Assembly (NCBI GenBank): GCA_016785955.1
Contig: JAEUWH010000105.1
Span: 1 to 33,174, forward strand
Origin: Pseudobdellovibrionaceae bacterium
GTDB taxonomy: Bacteria; Bdellovibrionota; Bdellovibrionia; Bdellovibrionales; Bdellovibrionaceae
Direction of reading: 5' to 3'
Length of the DNA stretch: 33,174 nucleotides
The position numbers and the translations under genes were made by a program. The notes below the pieces were generated by a model, which was not told where the DNA came from, ran no database searches, and worked only from the letters and a program-made list of their open reading frames with translations. Position 1 is the first letter of the stretch. Each line of letters begins with the position of its first letter. Positions 24,749 to 33,131 of this stretch are shown one piece after another.

Positions 24749-25779
24749 AGGTAGTTAAGGCAGAAAATATAGAATTTGAAGTTCTCAAAGGCTTTGATAA
24801 GGCGGCTATCCTTCTTAACTATTTAGGAAAAGACGCCGTAAAAATTCTATTAGGTAGAATGGAAGATGCAGATATCCGTAAATTAATTAATGTCATGAAC
24901 AAGTTTCGCGTTGTTCCTGTTCATGTTACGAAGAAAGTTTTAGAAGAGTTTTACGAGATGGTCAGCGAGACGGATGATTATATTTTTTCGGATCAAATTT
25001 CAAATAAGGACAGCATCGTCGATGCGGTTGGAGAAGACCGTGCTCGCGGAATTTTGGGCGGTTTGAATATTGGTTCCGCGAATGCTCGTTCTTTAGAGTC
25101 TTTGGAGATGGTCGATGCCAAATCTTTGGCAAATTTCTTAGTCAACGAACATCCACAAACGGTGGCAGTCATCCTGGCTCATCTTGAGCCCGAGAAAAAA
25201 GGCGAGGTTTTAAAGCGTCTGCCAGATACATTACAAGCTGAAGTGGTATTGAGAATGGCAAACCTGGAGCATGTTGATCCTGAACTTATTTTGGAAATTG
25301 ATAAAGTTTTGAAAAACCAGTTGGCGAATACTGCCAGTGTTGAACAATCAACGTTGGGTGGGGTACAACCAGTAGCCGAAATGTTGAATGTTATGGATAA
25401 AAATACTGAAACCTCGATCATGTCTCGTTTAGAAGAAAAGGATCCATTGTTGGCCGAAGAGATTCGCAAATTGATGTTCGTCTTTGATGACATCATCAAG
25501 ATCGATGATCGTGGTATTCAAACACTTCTTAAGGAAGTTCCCAATGACAAGCTTCTTTTGGCTCTTAAGACGGCTAGTGAAGACATCAAAGCAAAAGTTT
25601 TCAAAAATATTTCTGCTCGTGCGGCCGACATGTTACGTGAAGATTTGAATAATATGGGACCTTCGCGTTTGTCCGACGTTGAGGGCGCGCAACAGGAAAT
25701 TGTCAATGTAGCGAGACGTTTAGAGGCGGAAGGTAAGATACTAATTGCTAGAGGTGGTTCAGAAGATGCCATGGTATAG
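24745..25779 (+). CDS. fliG: flagellar rotor switch protein FliG
   Basis: This 344-residue protein begins at GTG inside the fliF end. It has the FliF-binding N-terminal domain (GFDKAAILLNYLGKDAV), the middle domain with the EHPQT motif (135-139) and the torque-generating C-terminal domain. The charged positions that meet the MotA loop are in place: K275, R292, E299, D300 and R308, corresponding to K264, R281, D288, D289 and R297 of E. coli. It sits under the MS ring and carries FliM. FliM and FliN are not in this window. Confidence 0.97.
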   Translation: MKVVKAENIEFEVLKGFDKAAILLNYLGKDAVKILLGRMEDADIRKLINVMNKFRVVPVHVTKKVLEEFYEMVSETDDYIFSDQISNKDSIVDAVGEDRARGILGGLNIGSANARSLESLEMVDAKSLANFLVNEHPQTVAVILAHLEPEKKGEVLKRLPDTLQAEVVLRMANLEHVDPELILEIDKVLKNQLANTASVEQSTLGGVQPVAEMLNVMDKNTETSIMSRLEEKDPLLAEEIRKLMFVFDDIIKIDDRGIQTLLKEVPNDKLLLALKTASEDIKAKVFKNISARAADMLREDLNNMGPSRLSDVEGAQQEIVNVARRLEAEGKILIARGGSEDAMV

Positions 25780-26548
25780 TCGTTCTATTTTAAAGGAAGA
25801 AAGAGCGCGTGAAGTGGTGGTGGAATACACGCCTACGCAATTTAACCTGGGCACGCCGATTCAGGCGTTAGAGTATTTGGATGCGGTAAAACGTGGTTCT
25901 GATTTTGTAATGAATCCAGTGATTCGCGAACAAACGGGTGTCGAGGATATTCAAAAAGAAGATTTGGATTCGAAAGCGGAAGAGATTGCTATTCACAAGA
26001 TGAAAGATATTCAAGAAACGGCCTACAAAGAGGGTTATGACTTGGGTCTCGGCGAAGGTACGAAGCGAGCCTACGAAGAAAAGACAAAAGAGATCAAATC
26101 TAAGTTGGAGGAACTTGATCGGTTGCTGATGAATATTGGCAAACTTAAGGTGGATCTGGAAACTCAGAACGAGAGTCATTTAATTCAACTTGTTTTTCAT
26201 ATGGCTTCACGAGTTTCGTTACGTCAAATCGAAATGGATAACAACATTGTGTTGGACGTCATGAAACAAGCGATGAGCTTGGCGCAGGATGAGGAAAACA
26301 TCACGGTTCAAGTGTCGGACAAGCAGCTTGAATTTATCGAAGATATTAAAAAGAATTCCCATTCCCGTGAATTTGAATTTTTGAAAAAAATTAAAATCGA
26401 AGGCAACCCCGGTATTCAGCCAGGGGGCTGCATTGTGGAAACAAATTACGGTGAAGTTGATTCACGGATCGAACAACGGTTGAGTAAGCTTTGGGAACAT
26501 CTAAGTGAAGCCATACCGCGCGTGAAAACTCCGGTGGTATTCGAGTAA
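25766..26548 (+). CDS. fliH: flagellar export regulator FliH
   Basis: This 260-residue protein starts at ATG 25766, using GAGGTGG upstream and overlapping fliG by 14 bases (an upstream in-frame start has no ribosome site). It has the extended charged N-terminus, a long coiled coil (about 75-140, including the Gly-spaced YKEGYDLGLGEGTKRAYEE) and the HrpE/YscL-like C-terminal domain (KIEGNPGIQPGGCIVETNYGE is the diagnostic end; first part KIEGNPGIQPGGC). FliH holds FliI as a peripheral stalk and links it to the C ring. Confidence 0.93.
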   Translation: MPWYSRSILKEERAREVVVEYTPTQFNLGTPIQALEYLDAVKRGSDFVMNPVIREQTGVEDIQKEDLDSKAEEIAIHKMKDIQETAYKEGYDLGLGEGTKRAYEEKTKEIKSKLEELDRLLMNIGKLKVDLETQNESHLIQLVFHMASRVSLRQIEMDNNIVLDVMKQAMSLAQDEENITVQVSDKQLEFIEDIKKNSHSREFEFLKKIKIEGNPGIQPGGCIVETNYGEVDSRIEQRLSKLWEHLSEAIPRVKTPVVFE

Positions 26549-26550
26549 AT

Positions 26551-27882
26551 ATGAATTTGAATTCAAAAATTAACTTTGAAAAATATGATCAAATTATCTC
26601 CAACATTCACTTGTCGAAAGATAGTGGAAAAGTAAAAGAGGTCGTTGGACTGATCATCAAAGGCTATCTCCCGGGCGCGGCCGTGGGGGCAGTTGTTCAA
26701 GTTTTTCCTAACGGTTTAGAAAAATCTTTTTTGGCCGAGATTGTAGGATTCAAAGATAAAGATGTCTTGATGATGCCACTAAATGAAATGCGTGGTGTAG
26801 GACTAGGATCTAAAATTATTTTAGCAAAACAAAATGCTTCTGTCCGTGTGAGTGATGAGTTGGTTGGTCGGGTGGTCGATGGTTTAGGACTGCCGATTGA
26901 TGGTAAGCCTGAAATTGAGGAGTTTGTTGAGCGTCCTTTGTATGCCGAGGTTGTGAATCCAATGCACCGTGAACCTATTCGCTCGCCTTTGGATTTAGGG
27001 ATTCGAGCCATTAACTCTTGTCTAACGGTGGGACTTGGTCAACGTGTCTCGATCATGGCGGGGTCCGGGGTGGGTAAGTCGGTCTTACTGGGTATGATGG
27101 CGAGAAATACGAATGCGGACATCAACGTCATTGCGCTTATCGGCGAGCGTGGTCGTGAGGTGCGGGAATTTATCGAGAATGACTTAGGCTCTGAGGGCAT
27201 GAAAAAATCGGTCGTGGTGTGTGTGACCAGTGATCAAAGTCCTTTGCTGCGAATGCGGGGGGCTTATGTAGCCACGGCAATTGCAGAGTACTTTAGTAAC
27301 AAAGGTCAAAATGTCCTTTTGATGATGGATTCTATCACCCGGTTTTCGATGGCTCAACGTGAGATTGGCTTAAGTGCCGGTGAACCACCGTCATCTCGAG
27401 GATACACCCCGTCGGTATTTGCACAGCTTCCTAAACTGCTCGAGCGTGCTGGAAATTTCGAGGGCAAGGGCAGTATCACGGGGCTATATACAACACTCGT
27501 CGAAGGCGACGATATGAATGACCCCATCGGGGATTCTGTACGTTCGATTGTTGATGGGCATATTGTATTGTCGAGAGCGCTGGCTCAAAAAGGGCATTTT
27601 CCATCGATTGATGTGTTAGCCTCTGCAAGCCGAGTTATGAAAGGGGTGACTAAGCCCGATCATCAAAAGTTAGCACAAAAGCTACGTGAAAACTTGGCCG
27701 TGTATAAAGAGGCCGAGGATCTAATTAATATTGGCGCTTACAAACCGGGAGCAAATCCCAAGATTGATAAAGCAGTTAAACTTATTGATGGGATTAATGA
27801 TTTTTTAAGGCAGCGTGTGGAAGAAGGAACAAGCTTTGCGCAAACGCTTAAACTTTTGCAGCAAATTTTTTTAGGAAGCTAA
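26551..27882 (+). CDS. fliI: flagellar type III export ATPase FliI
   Basis: This 443-residue F1-beta-like ATPase has Walker A GSGVGKSV, the RGREVREF motif, Walker B LLMMDSITRF, and GEPPSSRGYTPSVF, all standard for FliI/SctN. Length matches. It supplies energy for substrate unloading in flagellar protein export, with FliH and FliJ. It starts two bases after fliH. The 264-base gap that follows holds one small ORF before fliJ, which breaks the usual tight fliI-fliJ junction. Confidence 0.98.
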   Translation: MNLNSKINFEKYDQIISNIHLSKDSGKVKEVVGLIIKGYLPGAAVGAVVQVFPNGLEKSFLAEIVGFKDKDVLMMPLNEMRGVGLGSKIILAKQNASVRVSDELVGRVVDGLGLPIDGKPEIEEFVERPLYAEVVNPMHREPIRSPLDLGIRAINSCLTVGLGQRVSIMAGSGVGKSVLLGMMARNTNADINVIALIGERGREVREFIENDLGSEGMKKSVVVCVTSDQSPLLRMRGAYVATAIAEYFSNKGQNVLLMMDSITRFSMAQREIGLSAGEPPSSRGYTPSVFAQLPKLLERAGNFEGKGSITGLYTTLVEGDDMNDPIGDSVRSIVDGHIVLSRALAQKGHFPSIDVLASASRVMKGVTKPDHQKLAQKLRENLAVYKEAEDLINIGAYKPGANPKIDKAVKLIDGINDFLRQRVEEGTSFAQTLKLLQQIFLGS

Positions 27883-27913
27883 GTGAAAACCGCTGGAAAA
27901 AAATTGAATTGTC

Positions 27914-28132
27914 ATGAAATTCAATGACTCTGCAAGTGATCGACTGTTCTTGCATACCGTACTTGCCAATACCATTACCAACCTATCTAGTCTGGTCGAG
28001 AACGCAAATCTATATAATGAAACAAACGGCCTTGAAATAGGACTTTCCTCTGATGGCATTCTTGAAGCCATCGGCAGAAGGTATAGAGAAAGCGATCATA
28101 AAGGCTTTTTTCACAACTCTGCAAAAAAATAA
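27914..28132 (+). CDS. small hypothetical protein between fliI and fliJ
   Basis: I do not recognise this 72-residue protein. It is not an obvious shadow of another gene because nothing is coded on the other frames here. Its composition is protein-like: a helical N-terminal half (SDRLFLHTVLANTITNLSSL) and a Gly-rich turn then basic helix (DGILEAIGRRYRESDHK). The ribosome site is weak (TGGAA, about 15 bases upstream). It lies 31 bases after fliI and 14 before fliJ. It may be a small flagellar export accessory protein, or a chance ORF. Its conservation in related genomes would decide. Confidence 0.5.
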   Translation: MKFNDSASDRLFLHTVLANTITNLSSLVENANLYNETNGLEIGLSSDGILEAIGRRYRESDHKGFFHNSAKK

Positions 28133-28146
28133 TGTAAACTTGAAAT

Positions 28147-28608
28147 ATGAAGTTTAATTTCCGTATGCAGAAGGTTCTTGAACATCGTAAAGTGCAAGAG
28201 GATCTTGCGAAAACTGATTTTCAGTTGGCCCTTGTTCGCTTGAATGCTGAAATCGAAATTCTACAGTCTATGGTAGATCAAAAAAAGAAGGCTCGAGTAA
28301 AAAGTTTTGAGGTAGAAACAAACCCTTTGGTGACGAGTACGCTTCAGAACGCCATCCTGGAAGAATCTTCCCGATTTCAAGTTCTTCAGGACGTACGCAT
28401 TGAAAAGCAAAAAGCAGTCATTGCAGAATGGGAAAAAGAAGTCGAGTCTAAACGAGAAATTTTGAAATCAAAAGCCATCGATTATAAAATAATAGAAAAG
28501 GTTAAAGACAAGAAAAAGCAGCAATTTTTAGAAGAAGAAAGTAAAAAAGAACAAAAAGAAAACGATGAAATTTCAATATTACGACATGCTAGTAGGAATA
28601 AAAAATGA
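28147..28608 (+). CDS. fliJ: flagellar export protein FliJ
   Basis: This is a 153-residue, almost wholly helical coiled-coil protein. The start KFNFRMQKVLEHRKVQEDLA is typical of FliJ (the usual 'f.f.LqkvL..r...ee' pattern), and the C-terminus is Lys/Glu rich. FliJ is the central stalk of the export ATPase and a chaperone-escort factor. The sequence is low in specific motifs, so the call also uses the position after fliI and the length (about 145-150). Its stop overlaps the next start by four bases (ATGA). Confidence 0.9.
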   Translation: MKFNFRMQKVLEHRKVQEDLAKTDFQLALVRLNAEIEILQSMVDQKKKARVKSFEVETNPLVTSTLQNAILEESSRFQVLQDVRIEKQKAVIAEWEKEVESKREILKSKAIDYKIIEKVKDKKKQQFLEEESKKEQKENDEISILRHASRNKK

Positions 28609-29441
28609 GAGTACATGAACGCTATTTAGACCAGATGGTTAAAAAATCTACGGATGGCGATTCTTTGCGATTAAAGAAAGCGAAATCTCAATTTCCTATA
28701 AAGGAACACACTCCCCAGATAAAAATTGCAAAAAAAAATCGGCGACAAAATAGTTTTTCTCCAATGGCTATCGTTATAACAATGTTTGGAATTTGTATCG
28801 CTTATTTTGGTTATGAGAATATTGAATCGATAGAAAAATGGCTCGGTTCCGTACAATTTTCGTTTATGACGATGTCATCAGCTGAAGAAAAATCGGCAAC
28901 ACCGGCGCCTTTGGCAGCGCAGGCTAAACATGACTCCGTAGATGCAAAATCAAAGTCTGAAGAGTCTCGGGATGTCGAGAGTTCTAGAATTGATTTTGAT
29001 TTTGTGAAAGATTTTAAGGAAAGAAAAAAGGCTTTGGATCAGAAAGAAGAAGATTTGAAAAACTGGGAAGCGGAAATTCAAAACCAAAAGACAGAGTTAG
29101 ACAGTAAGATAGTTGAAATTCAAAAAATTCGTAAGGACATATCGGCACAGCTTGACGATCGGGTAAAAGCCGATCAAGCCAAGTTGGATACACTCGTTCA
29201 GGTGTATAGTCAGATGAAGGCTACACAAGCGGCTAAAGTCTTTGAAACTTTAGACGAGGACTTGGCTGTTGATATATTAACGAAAATGAAAAAGAAAAAT
29301 GCGGCGGATATTCTGAACTTGTTGAAGGCTGACAAAGCGCAAATTTTGTCGGAAAAGTTTGCAGGTTACAGTAGAAAGCCGGCACAAATAAAAAATGAGC
29401 ATAAAACGGAAGGGGCACCAGTCGAAGCGACTAAACCCTAA
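28605..29441 (+). CDS. MotE-like membrane protein with coiled coil and MgtE_N-like domain
   Basis: This 278-residue protein has a basic N-terminus, one membrane helix (about 53-69, PMAIVITMFGICIAYF), a low-complexity linker, a coiled coil (about 133-195) and a helical C-terminal domain (about 197-255, ATQAAKVFETLDEDLAVDIL) resembling the MgtE N-terminal domain. Proteins of this layout (MotE in some alphaproteobacteria and firmicutes) sit between fliJ and fliK and help MotC or the stator/ export assembly in the periplasm. The gene overlaps fliJ by four bases and fliK follows after 14. The topology puts the coiled coil and MgtE_N-like part in the periplasm if MotE-like. Function here is inferred from layout and position. 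Confidence 0.8.
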   Translation: MRVHERYLDQMVKKSTDGDSLRLKKAKSQFPIKEHTPQIKIAKKNRRQNSFSPMAIVITMFGICIAYFGYENIESIEKWLGSVQFSFMTMSSAEEKSATPAPLAAQAKHDSVDAKSKSEESRDVESSRIDFDFVKDFKERKKALDQKEEDLKNWEAEIQNQKTELDSKIVEIQKIRKDISAQLDDRVKADQAKLDTLVQVYSQMKATQAAKVFETLDEDLAVDILTKMKKKNAADILNLLKADKAQILSEKFAGYSRKPAQIKNEHKTEGAPVEATKP

Positions 29442-29455
29442 GGAAAGGAGGATAA

Positions 29456-31300
29456 TTGAACGTTCAAACGGTTTCGTTCATGCCTGCATCGAGCAGCATG
29501 GACTTAAAGGAAAACCGTGCCGATGCAGAGGCGTTCAGCAAAGAACTTGAGCGAAAAATTGATGCACCGAAAGCGAGCTCTCCATTGGGAAGAGATCGAA
29601 GTGAGGTTCAATCAGCAAAGAATGAGGTCAAAAATGAAAAGACCTCTTCAGTAGAGAGAAAGGAAATTAAAGATTCAGAAAAAAAATCTGAGTCTGGCGA
29701 AGCAAGACTTTCAAAGAAACAAACGCCCAAGCAAGAGCGTTTAAAGAAATTCATGGACTCGTTAGAGAGTGAGTTTCAAATACCTCCTACTCGAATAGTA
29801 GAGGCATTCAGTCAGCTAAGCCCACAAGAACTTTCTCTTCCGGCTGATCAATCAATTGATCGTATTGTCGAAAAATTGGATTTAGATTCTGGTGAGGCCG
29901 CCAAGGTAAAAGACCTATATGGCGATTTAGTTCAGGATCTCGATCAAATCGACTCAAGGAAACAGCAGACGTCCTTCAACCCGGCACCGAGTGCATTGAC
30001 TCTGGGGATGGAGCAAACGCGTGCGCGATTTGATAAGGCCAAGTCTCAAAAGCTGGCCGTGCAAAAAACTTTGGATCAAATGAACCAAAGTTTTTGGCAG
30101 CCTCAAGTGCTAGCGCCAGGACCTCAAGTTCCGCAGAGTGAGATATTAACTAAACCTCAAACGATGGGTCGTGATCGTGGTACCCTGGGCGGTGGTTTGG
30201 AATCTTATCGGGATATTTCTATGGCGGGAACAATGATGGCGCTGCCAATTGATGAAGTGGGTTTTCAAGGGGATCAAGATTTAACTTTTGATAGTCCTCC
30301 AACTGGTGATCAAATAAATATGCAGACACAAAATCAGCGAGACCAGTCAAAAGCAGCAATGTTTGCTGGCGCAGGCCTGATGGGAAGGCAAACGCTTGAA
30401 GGTGAAAGTGACCAGGCGATGACCATGGCGGCCATGGATACTAGTCGATATGGTATGAATAAGTCGTCAGAGATTTCATTGCCGTCCAAGTCTGGTCAAG
30501 CGAATAAAGCATTAGAGGAATGGTCCATAAACCCTATGGATCATTCAACGAATGTGCTTTCTAAGCTTGCTGATTCATCAGGTTCTGCTCGTGGTTCTGC
30601 CGATTTTTTCAGTCAGGGGGAAAAGCATTCCAGTTCTTCCAAGTCTGACTTGAACTTGAAGAAAGCCAGCGGTGATGAAATGAAAGCGATGATGGCCTCA
30701 TTGGGTATGAGTTCTGAATTAAAAGATGCTCCAGTCGCGGCACCTACTCAAAGTGTGCCGATGGCGCCGGACGTGGTGGATCGAAATATCCAGAACGTTA
30801 TGCAGCAGGCGCAGTACCTGATAAAGAACGGCGGTGGAGAAATGAAGGTCAAGATGACGCCGGAAGGTCTTGGCGAAATCCAACTTCATGTCGAGTTGAA
30901 AGCCGGTCGTGTGCAAGTGCATATGCTCGCTGAGAACAAAGAGACTAGGAAAATGTTAGAGTCTGGATTGTCTGATTTGAAGGATAGTTTGACTCAGCAG
31001 AACATTGCTCTGGATTCGGTGAAAATTGATTCGGTAGTGAAAACAAATGTCGAGAACCAAGCTCACAACAACAATCACTTTAATCAGAATCAAAATCAAA
31101 ACCAAGATCCTCGTGAACAGAGGCAGTTTTGGAATCAATTTCAAGAGCAATTTGGTGGTCGGCCTCAGCGTGAGGCGTTGTTTGAACCACCTAAAGTCAG
31201 AGGCTATGCAGCGAAGAAAACAGATGCGATTGGGCCCGCAGAGAACAGTTCGTCGACTCGTTCTGCCGGTAAATCTTCGAGTCTGAATCTGGTGGCTTAG
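29456..31300 (+). CDS. fliK: flagellar hook-length control protein FliK
   Basis: This 614-residue protein starts at TTG with a very strong AAAGGAGG four bases upstream; there is no better ATG near. The long variable N-terminal region is disordered and Met/Gln/Ser rich, as expected for a molecular ruler. The C-terminal Flg_hook domain (about 455-535) is recognised by MTPEGLGEIQLHVELKAGRV and the following ENKETRKMLESGLSDLK. It switches export from hook to filament. An Asn/Gln-rich run (about 538-565) follows the domain. It is longer than the ~400 residues of Salmonella FliK, which would suggest a longer hook if it works as a ruler (inference). Confidence 0.93.
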   Translation: MNVQTVSFMPASSSMDLKENRADAEAFSKELERKIDAPKASSPLGRDRSEVQSAKNEVKNEKTSSVERKEIKDSEKKSESGEARLSKKQTPKQERLKKFMDSLESEFQIPPTRIVEAFSQLSPQELSLPADQSIDRIVEKLDLDSGEAAKVKDLYGDLVQDLDQIDSRKQQTSFNPAPSALTLGMEQTRARFDKAKSQKLAVQKTLDQMNQSFWQPQVLAPGPQVPQSEILTKPQTMGRDRGTLGGGLESYRDISMAGTMMALPIDEVGFQGDQDLTFDSPPTGDQINMQTQNQRDQSKAAMFAGAGLMGRQTLEGESDQAMTMAAMDTSRYGMNKSSEISLPSKSGQANKALEEWSINPMDHSTNVLSKLADSSGSARGSADFFSQGEKHSSSSKSDLNLKKASGDEMKAMMASLGMSSELKDAPVAAPTQSVPMAPDVVDRNIQNVMQQAQYLIKNGGGEMKVKMTPEGLGEIQLHVELKAGRVQVHMLAENKETRKMLESGLSDLKDSLTQQNIALDSVKIDSVVKTNVENQAHNNNHFNQNQNQNQDPREQRQFWNQFQEQFGGRPQREALFEPPKVRGYAAKKTDAIGPAENSSSTRSAGKSSSLNLVA

Positions 31301-31327
31301 CCGCTTTAGAGCATTGTTAAATGTTTG

Positions 31328-31353
31328 GGCGAGTACGAAGTGTCGTACTCGCC
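31328..31353. terminator. strong 11-bp hairpin after fliK
   Basis: GGCGAGTACGA (31328-31338), loop AGTG, TCGTACTCGCC (31343-31353) is a perfect 11-bp stem; adjacent TTT and AAA can add pairs across a bulged G. There is no T-run on either side, so it is not a standard intrinsic terminator. It may be an RNA-processing or transcript-stability hairpin between fliK and flgD. Confidence 0.55.
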
Positions 31354-31375
31354 AAAGGGTTGTAAAACTTAGGAC

Positions 31376-31397
31376 CTAAATAACTTCTAAATAACTT
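31376..31397 (+). repeat. perfect 11-bp tandem repeat upstream of flgD
   Basis: CTAAATAACTT occurs twice head-to-tail (31376-31386 and 31387-31397). The pair is flanked by an inverted GGACC (31372-31376) and GGTCC (31399-31403). It is 11 bases per copy, one DNA turn, placed about 54-75 bases before flgD, so it could be a two-site operator for a regulator. Its reason is unknown. Confidence 0.5.
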
Positions 31398-31422
31398 GGG
31401 TCCAGATCTTATTTTCTCGAAA

Positions 31423-31436
31423 CTACTGTAAAGTAG
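31423..31436 (+). promoter_or_regulatory. small hairpin adjacent to the flgD ribosome site
   Basis: CTACT (31423-31427), GTAA, AGTAG (31432-31436) can form a 5-bp hairpin whose right arm touches the flgD ribosome site AGGAAGGAGA. It could affect translation of flgD. It is short and may be chance. Confidence 0.2.
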
Positions 31437-31450
31437 AGGAAGGAGAGTCT

Positions 31451-32515
31451 ATGGCAGTGATGAGTTCAAAATTAGGTGTGAATGCGTTTGGTGCGACTCA
31501 AACTAAACCGATGTCTTCGAATGCGACACAAGCGCAGTTGACGGACGGTGATTTAAAAAAATTAGGCGCTGAAAATGTGGGTGATTTACTGAATAAAGTA
31601 AGTGACCCAAACTGGGTAGACCCTTCAAAGAAAATGCGGACGGTGGGCAATGACAAGTTAGATAAGGATGCATTTTTTAAACTGATGCTAGCACAGATGA
31701 AGAATCAAGATCCCACAAATCCACTTAAGTCTCATGAGATGGCTGCGCAATTGGCGAGCTTTTCGTCTCTTGAGCAGATGCAAAATATGAATACGACATT
31801 AACGGATTTAAAAAATGGTCAAAAGCCAACCGAGCAATTCCAGGTTCTAAACTTATTGGGAAAAGCGGTAGCAGGAGATTCATCGCGTGTGCATCGTGCG
31901 CAAGGTGATAAGAATCATGAGTTTGTTTTCAATTTGCCGGCAAAAGCAAAAGAGGCCGAGATTCGTGTACGTAATGCCGACGGTGAAGAAATTAAGACAT
32001 ACAAATTAGCAAACCTAAAAGAGGGTGAGAATCGATTGCCTTGGAATGGTCAAGATGAGAAGGGTAACACGGTACCGGCCGGAGAGTATCAATTTTTTAT
32101 CGAAGCTAAAAATGAACAAGGTACTAAGATGGCGATCAAGACTGAATTTGAGGGAATGATTTCCGGGGTTAATTATACTCCAGAAGGACCAGTTCTGTTG
32201 ATTGGAAATCAGGCTATTCGCCTTAAAGATGTGAAGAAAATTGTGGATCCTTCATTATTGTCGGCGCCAACGGGCGCTAAAGAAATTGATGTTGCAGCAT
32301 CAACTGCGGAAGCCTTGGATGAAAAAATGAAAGCGGCGGGATTGCCGTCAACGAAGGCGACAGATGTAGGTACCGCGAATAAGGTGACGACTAAAGCTGC
32401 TGATCAAAACAAGGATGTTCAAGGAGCGCCGGCGGCTCCACCAAAGAGTAAAATTTTAGATCAAGTCGGACTATCAAATGAAATGATGGCAAAACTAGCG
32501 AAAGAAACTAATTAA
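31451..32515 (+). CDS. flgD: flagellar hook cap protein FlgD
   Basis: This 354-residue protein has the FlgD N-terminal motif (about 70-115: FFKLMLAQMKNQDPTNPL then QLASFSSLEQMQNMN), followed by the Ig-like/Tudor module (about 140-270) with the LPWNGQDEKGNTVPAGEY landmark. It is longer than E. coli FlgD (about 231 residues) owing to an N-terminal ~60-residue extension and a low-complexity Ala/Lys/Thr tail. It caps the growing hook and is lost when the hook is complete. ATG with AGGAAGGAGA upstream. FlgE, which usually follows, is not in this window; a zinc-finger histone gene comes next after eight bases. Confidence 0.96.
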   Translation: MAVMSSKLGVNAFGATQTKPMSSNATQAQLTDGDLKKLGAENVGDLLNKVSDPNWVDPSKKMRTVGNDKLDKDAFFKLMLAQMKNQDPTNPLKSHEMAAQLASFSSLEQMQNMNTTLTDLKNGQKPTEQFQVLNLLGKAVAGDSSRVHRAQGDKNHEFVFNLPAKAKEAEIRVRNADGEEIKTYKLANLKEGENRLPWNGQDEKGNTVPAGEYQFFIEAKNEQGTKMAIKTEFEGMISGVNYTPEGPVLLIGNQAIRLKDVKKIVDPSLLSAPTGAKEIDVAASTAEALDEKMKAAGLPSTKATDVGTANKVTTKAADQNKDVQGAPAAPPKSKILDQVGLSNEMMAKLAKETN

Positions 32516-32523
32516 GGGATGTC

Positions 32524-33024
32524 ATGACCACTTCGTCAAGTTTTTGGAAAATTTGCAGCAGTTGTAAAAAGGAAATTGGTTTTAGTGTAAAGTACTACGA
32601 ATGCAGTGTTTCGACCTGCACCGGGTTACGAACGGGCTATGTTTTTTGTTCAGTGCCGTGTTGGGAAAGGCATGTGCCTGGGGCAAAACACCGAGACGCT
32701 GCTGCTATTGAAAAAAAATCTCCATCGCAAGCAGAGGCGCAGAAAATTCAAGACAATGCATCGGTGGCATCTGTCGGGCAACGTCGAATTGTTTCCTCGG
32801 TATCGTCTGTGAATGGCGCGATGTCGCCTAGAAAAGATGAAAACGAAATCTTAGTCGTTGTATCCAAAGTGAAAGCCTATATTAAATCACAAGCGGACAT
32901 GAATGTTTCTGACGAGATTATGGATATTCTTTCTCATCGCATTCGATATTTTTGTGACCAAGCTATTAAAAGCGCGCAGGCTGATGGACGAAAAACTGTT
33001 CTTGACCGAGATATGAAGCCATAA
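32524..33024 (+). CDS. zinc-finger plus histone-fold protein (ZZ-histone-like)
   Basis: This 166-residue protein has two parts. Residues 11-56 hold eight likely zinc ligands: C11, C14, C27, C32, C42, C46, H50 and H56, spaced like a two-site cross-brace (ZZ-type) finger. After a Lys/Ser linker, residues about 105-166 look like a histone fold: VSDEIMDILSHRIRYFCDQA, then IKSAQADGRKTVLDRD, close by eye to archaeal HMfB 'VSDDARITLAKIL..' and 'EAIKLARHAGRKTIKAEDI'. The last helix is cut short (ends DRDMKP). Bacterial histones exist in Bdellovibrio, and a class with an N-terminal ZZ-type finger has been described in surveys of prokaryotic histones; I recall that class and do not have a citation. GGGA precedes the ATG; it is eight bases after flgD, so it is probably co-transcribed. 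Confidence 0.85.
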   Translation: MTTSSSFWKICSSCKKEIGFSVKYYECSVSTCTGLRTGYVFCSVPCWERHVPGAKHRDAAAIEKKSPSQAEAQKIQDNASVASVGQRRIVSSVSSVNGAMSPRKDENEILVVVSKVKAYIKSQADMNVSDEIMDILSHRIRYFCDQAIKSAQADGRKTVLDRDMKP

Positions 33025-33046
33025 TTGTCTTTGAAACTGCGACAAT
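33024..33046 (+). terminator. weak inverted repeat just after the histone gene
   Basis: ATTGTC (33024-33029) and GACAAT (33041-33046) form a 6-bp inverted repeat with an 11-base loop directly after the stop codon. No T-run follows (GGGGGCATG does), so it is at best a transcript-end stabiliser. Confidence 0.2.
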
Positions 33047-33131
33047 GGGGGCATGAATAGTGACGCTTAGGTTTTAAATTAATCATACGACGGCCATGTT
33101 ACAAGCCTAGGACTAGTTTTAAATTGAGTTT

